Assembly (NCBI RefSeq): GCF_037450285.1
Contig: NZ_JAQISN010000001.1
Span: forward strand, 2,170,001 to 2,234,000
Source: Erwinia sp. SLM-02
Lineage (GTDB): Bacteria > Pseudomonadota > Gammaproteobacteria > Enterobacterales > Enterobacteriaceae
Direction: 5' to 3'
Length of the DNA stretch: 64,000 nt
This document shows positions 60,644 through 64,000 of the stretch, in pieces. Position numbers and translations under genes: made by a program. Each line of letters begins with the position of its first letter. The first letter of the stretch is position 1. The notes below the pieces were generated by a model. The model did not search any database, was not told the origin of the DNA, and saw only the letters and a program-made list of their open reading frames with translations.

Positions 60644-62329
60644 ATGTTAAAGCAGCAAAGAGACCAGGATAACGCCTGGTGGAAGGGATCCGTGATTTAC
60701 CAAATCTATCCGAGGAGCTTTAAGGACAGTAATAACGACGGCATTGGCGATCTGCCGGGGGTTATCGAAAAACTGCCCTATCTGCATTCACTGGGCGTGA
60801 CCCTGCTGTGGATATCGCCGTTTTATCTGTCACCGATGGCCGATAACGGCTACGACATCGCCGATTACTACGCGGTCAACCCGGAGTTCGGCGAGATGCG
60901 CGATGTGGATACGCTGATTGAGAAAGCCGCCGCGTTCGGGATTAAAATCATGATCGACCTGGTGGTAAACCACACCAGCGATGAGCATCCGTGGTTTCAG
61001 CAGGCGCTGGCCGATGCAAATTCGCCTCATCGCGATTATTATCTGTTCCGCCCGGCGGTGAACGGCCAGCCGCCGAATAACTGGCGCTCGATTTTCGGCG
61101 GCAGCGCGTGGGAAAAGGTGCCGGGCGAAGAGACGTATTACCTGCACGTGTTCCACAAAAAGCAGCCCGACCTGAACTGGGAAAACCCGCAGATGCGCCA
61201 CGATATCTACCGGATGATCAACTGGTGGCTGGAGAAAGGCGTGGCCGGCTTCCGCGTGGATGCGATTACCTTTATCAAGAAAGATGCCGACTACGCCAGC
61301 GTCCCGGTCGACGGCGCGGACGGGCTGGGATCGATTAAAAGCAAGGCGCGCAACCGCCCCGGCATTGAGGTGTTTCTGAACGAGCTGAAGGAAAACACTT
61401 TTGATAACTATGCCTGCGTCACCGTGGGTGAAGCGCCGGGCGTTCCCTATGCGGAATACGGCCAGTTTATCGGCGAGAACGGCTACTTCGATATGATTTT
61501 TGACTTCCACGCGGCGGACATCGACGTGGAAAACGGTTCCGAATGGTTCCGCCGCCGCGACTGGACGGTAGCCGAGTTCCGCGACGCGCTGTTTGACAGC
61601 CAGAACGCCTTTGCGCAGTGCGGCTGGGGCACCAGCTTTATTGAGAATCACGACCAGCCGAGGGCGCTGTCAAAACTGGTTCACCCGGACTATCAGAATG
61701 CCATCGGCGCGAAATGCCTGGCGGCGATGTACTTCTTCCTGCGCGGCACGCCCTTCATCTACCAGGGCCAGGAGCTGGGCATGACCAACTTCTGCCGCAG
61801 CGATATCAGCGAGTTCGACGATATCTCCAGCATTGATAACTACCATCGCGCGCTGGCGGAAGGGTTCTCCGCACAGCAGTCGCTGGCGTTCGTCAATAAC
61901 CGCTCGCGGGACAACTCGCGCACGCCGTTCCCGTGGGACAACACGGCAAACAGCGGATTTAATCAGGGGGCGAAACTCTGGCTGGCGCTCTCCTCGGACG
62001 ACGGCAAAATCAACGCCGCCGATCAGCAGCAGGATGCGGATTCGGTCTTTGCCTTCTACCAGCGGCTGATCCGCCTGCGCAATCATGACTATCCCGATGC
62101 GCTGATCTGGGGCGACTTTATGCCGCTGGAAACGGCCGAACCGGAAATTATCAGCTATCAGCGCCGCACGGAAAGCGAATGCTTTATTTCTGTCACCAAC
62201 CTCAGTAACCACGCAGTTGATTATAAAATACCGGAGGGCGAGATTATCGTTAATAACTATCCACAGCTCAGTTCTTCATTAAAGCCTTATCAAAGCATTC
62301 TTATCAAGGGAACAACCCAACATGAATAA
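60644..62329 (+). CDS. GH13 alpha-glucosidase (oligo-1,6-glucosidase type)
   Basis: 561 aa. All GH13 motifs are present: DLVVNHTSDEHPWF, GFRVDAI with the nucleophile D206, VGEAPG with acid E263, and ENHDQPR with D337. The QPR after the last Asp and the overall length fit oligo-1,6-glucosidase, isomaltulose- or trehalose-6-phosphate-type hydrolases. Its partner is a PTS EIIBC, so the real substrate may be a phosphorylated alpha-glucoside. Start at 60644 with AGGGGTG. Overlaps the EIIBC gene by 8 bases. Confidence 0.9.
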   Translation: MLKQQRDQDNAWWKGSVIYQIYPRSFKDSNNDGIGDLPGVIEKLPYLHSLGVTLLWISPFYLSPMADNGYDIADYYAVNPEFGEMRDVDTLIEKAAAFGIKIMIDLVVNHTSDEHPWFQQALADANSPHRDYYLFRPAVNGQPPNNWRSIFGGSAWEKVPGEETYYLHVFHKKQPDLNWENPQMRHDIYRMINWWLEKGVAGFRVDAITFIKKDADYASVPVDGADGLGSIKSKARNRPGIEVFLNELKENTFDNYACVTVGEAPGVPYAEYGQFIGENGYFDMIFDFHAADIDVENGSEWFRRRDWTVAEFRDALFDSQNAFAQCGWGTSFIENHDQPRALSKLVHPDYQNAIGAKCLAAMYFFLRGTPFIYQGQELGMTNFCRSDISEFDDISSIDNYHRALAEGFSAQQSLAFVNNRSRDNSRTPFPWDNTANSGFNQGAKLWLALSSDDGKINAADQQQDADSVFAFYQRLIRLRNHDYPDALIWGDFMPLETAEPEIISYQRRTESECFISVTNLSNHAVDYKIPEGEIIVNNYPQLSSSLKPYQSILIKGTTQHE

Positions 62330-63713
62330 ATATAAAAATATTGCCGTTGAGCTGGTGAATATCATTGGCCGGGAAAACATTATTTCTGCAACGCACTGTG
62401 CCACCCGGCTGCGTTTACAGGTAAAAGATCGCAGCCTGATAGACGATGAGAAAATAAGAAACGTCGATGAAGTGAAAGGCGTCTTTTTTAATTCGGGGCA
62501 GTATCAGGTGATCCTCGGCACCGGGATTGTGAATAAGGTTTACGCCGAGTTTATGCAGGCGTTTAATATCAGCGAAGTCAGCAAGGATGAGATGAGCCGC
62601 CAGGGCAGCGGCTCGCTGCAGGCGGGGATCCGCCATCTTTCGGACGTATTTGTGCCAATCGTACCGGTGCTGGGGGCAACCGGGCTGTTCCTCGGGCTGA
62701 AGGGGGTGCTGTTTAACGATACGGTGCTGGCGATGTTTGGCGCCAGCACCCTCGCCCTGCCGGCCTCGGTGACCACCCTGATGACCGTGCTGTGCGATAC
62801 GGCGTTTGCGTTTCTGGCGGCGTTTATCTGCTGGTCGGCTTTTAAGAAGTTTGGCGGCACGCCAATTATCGGCTTCCTGATCGGGCTGATGCTGGTGTCC
62901 CCCGCCCTGCCTAACGCCTATTCGGTCGCTTACGGCAACGCGCAGCCGATCTATCTCTTCGGTTTTATTCCGCTGGTCGGCTATCAGGGGTCGATACTGA
63001 CCGCGCTGATCACCGGCATTATCGGCGCGAAGCTGGAGAAGGTTTTCCGCCGGATTATGCCCAACTCGATGGATCTGATCTTCACCCCGTTCCTGGTGAT
63101 CCTCTGCGCCGTGGCGATTGCGCTGCTGGTGCTCGGCCCGCTGGTGCACGGCTTTGAGCACTATGCGGTAATGGCTATCCAGCAGTTCCTGGCGCTGCCT
63201 GCCGGTATCGGCGGCCTGCTGATCGGCTTTATCTACCCAATTGCGGTGATGACCGGGATGCACCATATGTTCATTATGATTGAAACCTCGCTGATTGCCG
63301 GCACCGGGTTCAATCCGCTGATCACCGTCTGCGCGATGTACGGGTTCGCCAACGCCGCCGTGTGCCTGGCGATTTCGCTGAAGTCGAAAAACGTGGCGTT
63401 TAAGACCGCCGGGATCTCGGCCACCGTTACCCAGCTGCTGGGCGTTTCCGAACCTGCGCTGTTCGGTATCGTCATGCAGTCCGGCATGCGGGCCATTGCC
63501 GTCATGCTGTGCAGTTCGGCGCTGGGCGGCATGGTGCTCTCCCTGCTGTCGATTAAGGCCAACTCCTACGGGCTGGCGGTGCTGCTGTCGCCGCTGATGT
63601 ACCTGTACGACCGCTATCAGTTTATTACCTATATCACCGTCGGCGTGGCCGTGGCCGTCTTCGCCTTTGTCTGCACGCTGCTGCTGGTCAGGGTGGATAA
63701 TAAAAAACGATAA
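62322..63713 (+). CDS. PTS EIIBC, sucrose/alpha-glucoside type
   Basis: 463 aa. EIIB cysteine C26 in SATHCATRLRLQV, segment GQYQVILGTGIVNKVYAEF as in ScrA, then an EIIC membrane domain. No EIIA domain, so it should rely on EIIA-Glc (Crr). The B domain is closer to the sucrose transporter ScrA than to TreB. The partner is a GH13 enzyme and not a GH32 invertase, so the sugar may be a sucrose isomer or another alpha-glucoside, not sucrose itself. Confidence 0.9.
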   Translation: MNKYKNIAVELVNIIGRENIISATHCATRLRLQVKDRSLIDDEKIRNVDEVKGVFFNSGQYQVILGTGIVNKVYAEFMQAFNISEVSKDEMSRQGSGSLQAGIRHLSDVFVPIVPVLGATGLFLGLKGVLFNDTVLAMFGASTLALPASVTTLMTVLCDTAFAFLAAFICWSAFKKFGGTPIIGFLIGLMLVSPALPNAYSVAYGNAQPIYLFGFIPLVGYQGSILTALITGIIGAKLEKVFRRIMPNSMDLIFTPFLVILCAVAIALLVLGPLVHGFEHYAVMAIQQFLALPAGIGGLLIGFIYPIAVMTGMHHMFIMIETSLIAGTGFNPLITVCAMYGFANAAVCLAISLKSKNVAFKTAGISATVTQLLGVSEPALFGIVMQSGMRAIAVMLCSSALGGMVLSLLSIKANSYGLAVLLSPLMYLYDRYQFITYITVGVAVAVFAFVCTLLLVRVDNKKR

Positions 63714-63728
63714 TAAATCACAGACCGA

Positions 63729-63766
63729 TGCCGTAAACCCTTTGCCGTAATCCTTTGCTGTAAAAG
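63729..63766. repeat. Short imperfect triplication in the EIIBC-porin gap
   Basis: GCCGTAAACCCTTT, GCCGTAATCCTTT and GCTGTAAAAGC follow each other. A small hairpin CTGAATA/TATTCAG lies at 63801-63818 before the porin start. Confidence 0.6.
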
Positions 63767-63841
63767 CACGCTTCACTTTATTAATGGCAACCCGTATGCC
63801 CTGAATACTTCTATTCAGAGCAGGGTGACTCACAGGTATAA

Positions 63842-64000
63842 ATGATGAAAATAGCACTTCTTACTTTCTGTACCCTGGCCTGTACTTTACCTGCGCACGC
63901 AGCGGAATTAACCCTGGCCGAAATTAACGCCCGGCTGGAAAAAGTGGAGGCGGAACTTAAGCTTTCACAAAAACAATTAACGCTTGCTGAAAATAAAATT
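63842..64000 (+). CDS. ScrY/LamB-type sugar porin, N-terminal part (cut by window edge)
   Basis: First 53 residues only. Signal peptide (MMKIALLTFCTLACTLPAHA, cleaved before AELTL), then a Leu/Glu/Lys heptad stretch (INARLEKVEAELKLSQKQL) that predicts a periplasmic coiled coil, as at the N-terminus of sucrose porin ScrY. AGG lies 5 bases before the first ATG; the second ATG (63845) is equally possible. In line with the EIIBC gene, so it probably brings the same sugar across the outer membrane. The barrel itself is outside the window. Confidence 0.75.
   Translation, partial: MMKIALLTFCTLACTLPAHAAELTLAEINARLEKVEAELKLSQKQLTLAENKI

Noticed and set aside
62415..63857. 480-codon minus-strand frame opposite EIIBC
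   Set aside because: Gln/Arg/His-rich antisense of a membrane protein gene; not a real protein.

Overview
The window looks like chromosome of a plant- or environment-associated member of the Enterobacterales, most likely Erwiniaceae (Erwinia/Pantoea-like). The reasons are the E. coli-type tRNA-Asn and its stringent promoter, close matches to enteric LacY, LacI, XylR, FepBCDG, Fes and Klebsiella-type Hpx proteins, Fur- and CRP-type sites, and a set of genes for plant sugars. The assignment comes from recalled protein families, not from a database search.

Layout. 1-9.3 kb: butanediol/acetoin catabolism. It holds the end of bdhA, then a leftward operon acoX-acoA-acoB-acoC plus a lipoate ligase, with a sigma-54 promoter, and its activator acoR upstream. 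Both flanks of this operon carry a pair of oppositely oriented ~200-bp structured repeats, four copies in all. 9.5-21.4 kb: an Ntn-hydrolase of the C45 type, then a Fur-type iron block with two tandem FhuA-type TonB receptors, a Fes-type esterase, and a fepBDGC import operon whose binding protein is a His-rich lipoprotein. 21.5-28.4 kb: a sugar-type oxidoreductase, tRNA-Asn, an SDR/AraC divergent pair, small accessory genes (DUF6434-like, ASCH) and a MazF-type toxin-antitoxin pair. 27-32 kb: lacY with a divergent lacI-type repressor but no lacZ, then a secreted M28 aminopeptidase fused to an autotransporter barrel.

32.4-41.4 kb is a glucuronoxylan-oligosaccharide locus. It has a XylR-like regulator, a KdgM-type porin, a GH3 enzyme, a GPH symporter and a GH67 alpha-glucuronidase. 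The porin gives outer-membrane entry, the symporter inner-membrane entry, and the two hydrolases act in the cytoplasm. A large heptamer/hexamer satellite lies between the GH3 gene and the porin. The GH67 leader has a CRP site and an inverted repeat that could cover its ribosome binding site.

41.4-54.8 kb is purine/urate catabolism: hiuH, uraD and an NCS2 permease; hpxO; hpxR divergent from hpxDE; a DUF1028 protein; and a peptide-type ABC transporter (with a permease-ATPase fusion) ending in a GntR/FadR regulator. 54.8-64 kb has two PTS sugar systems. One is a bgl operon (bglF, GH1, bglG) with a clear RAT/terminator. The other is a LacI-controlled GH13 glucosidase, a sucrose-type EIIBC and the start of a ScrY/LamB-type porin, with two palindromic operators.

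The most unusual signals are the four ~200-bp repeats near aco, whose stems change sequence between copies while staying complementary, and the satellite at 34.77-35.06 kb.
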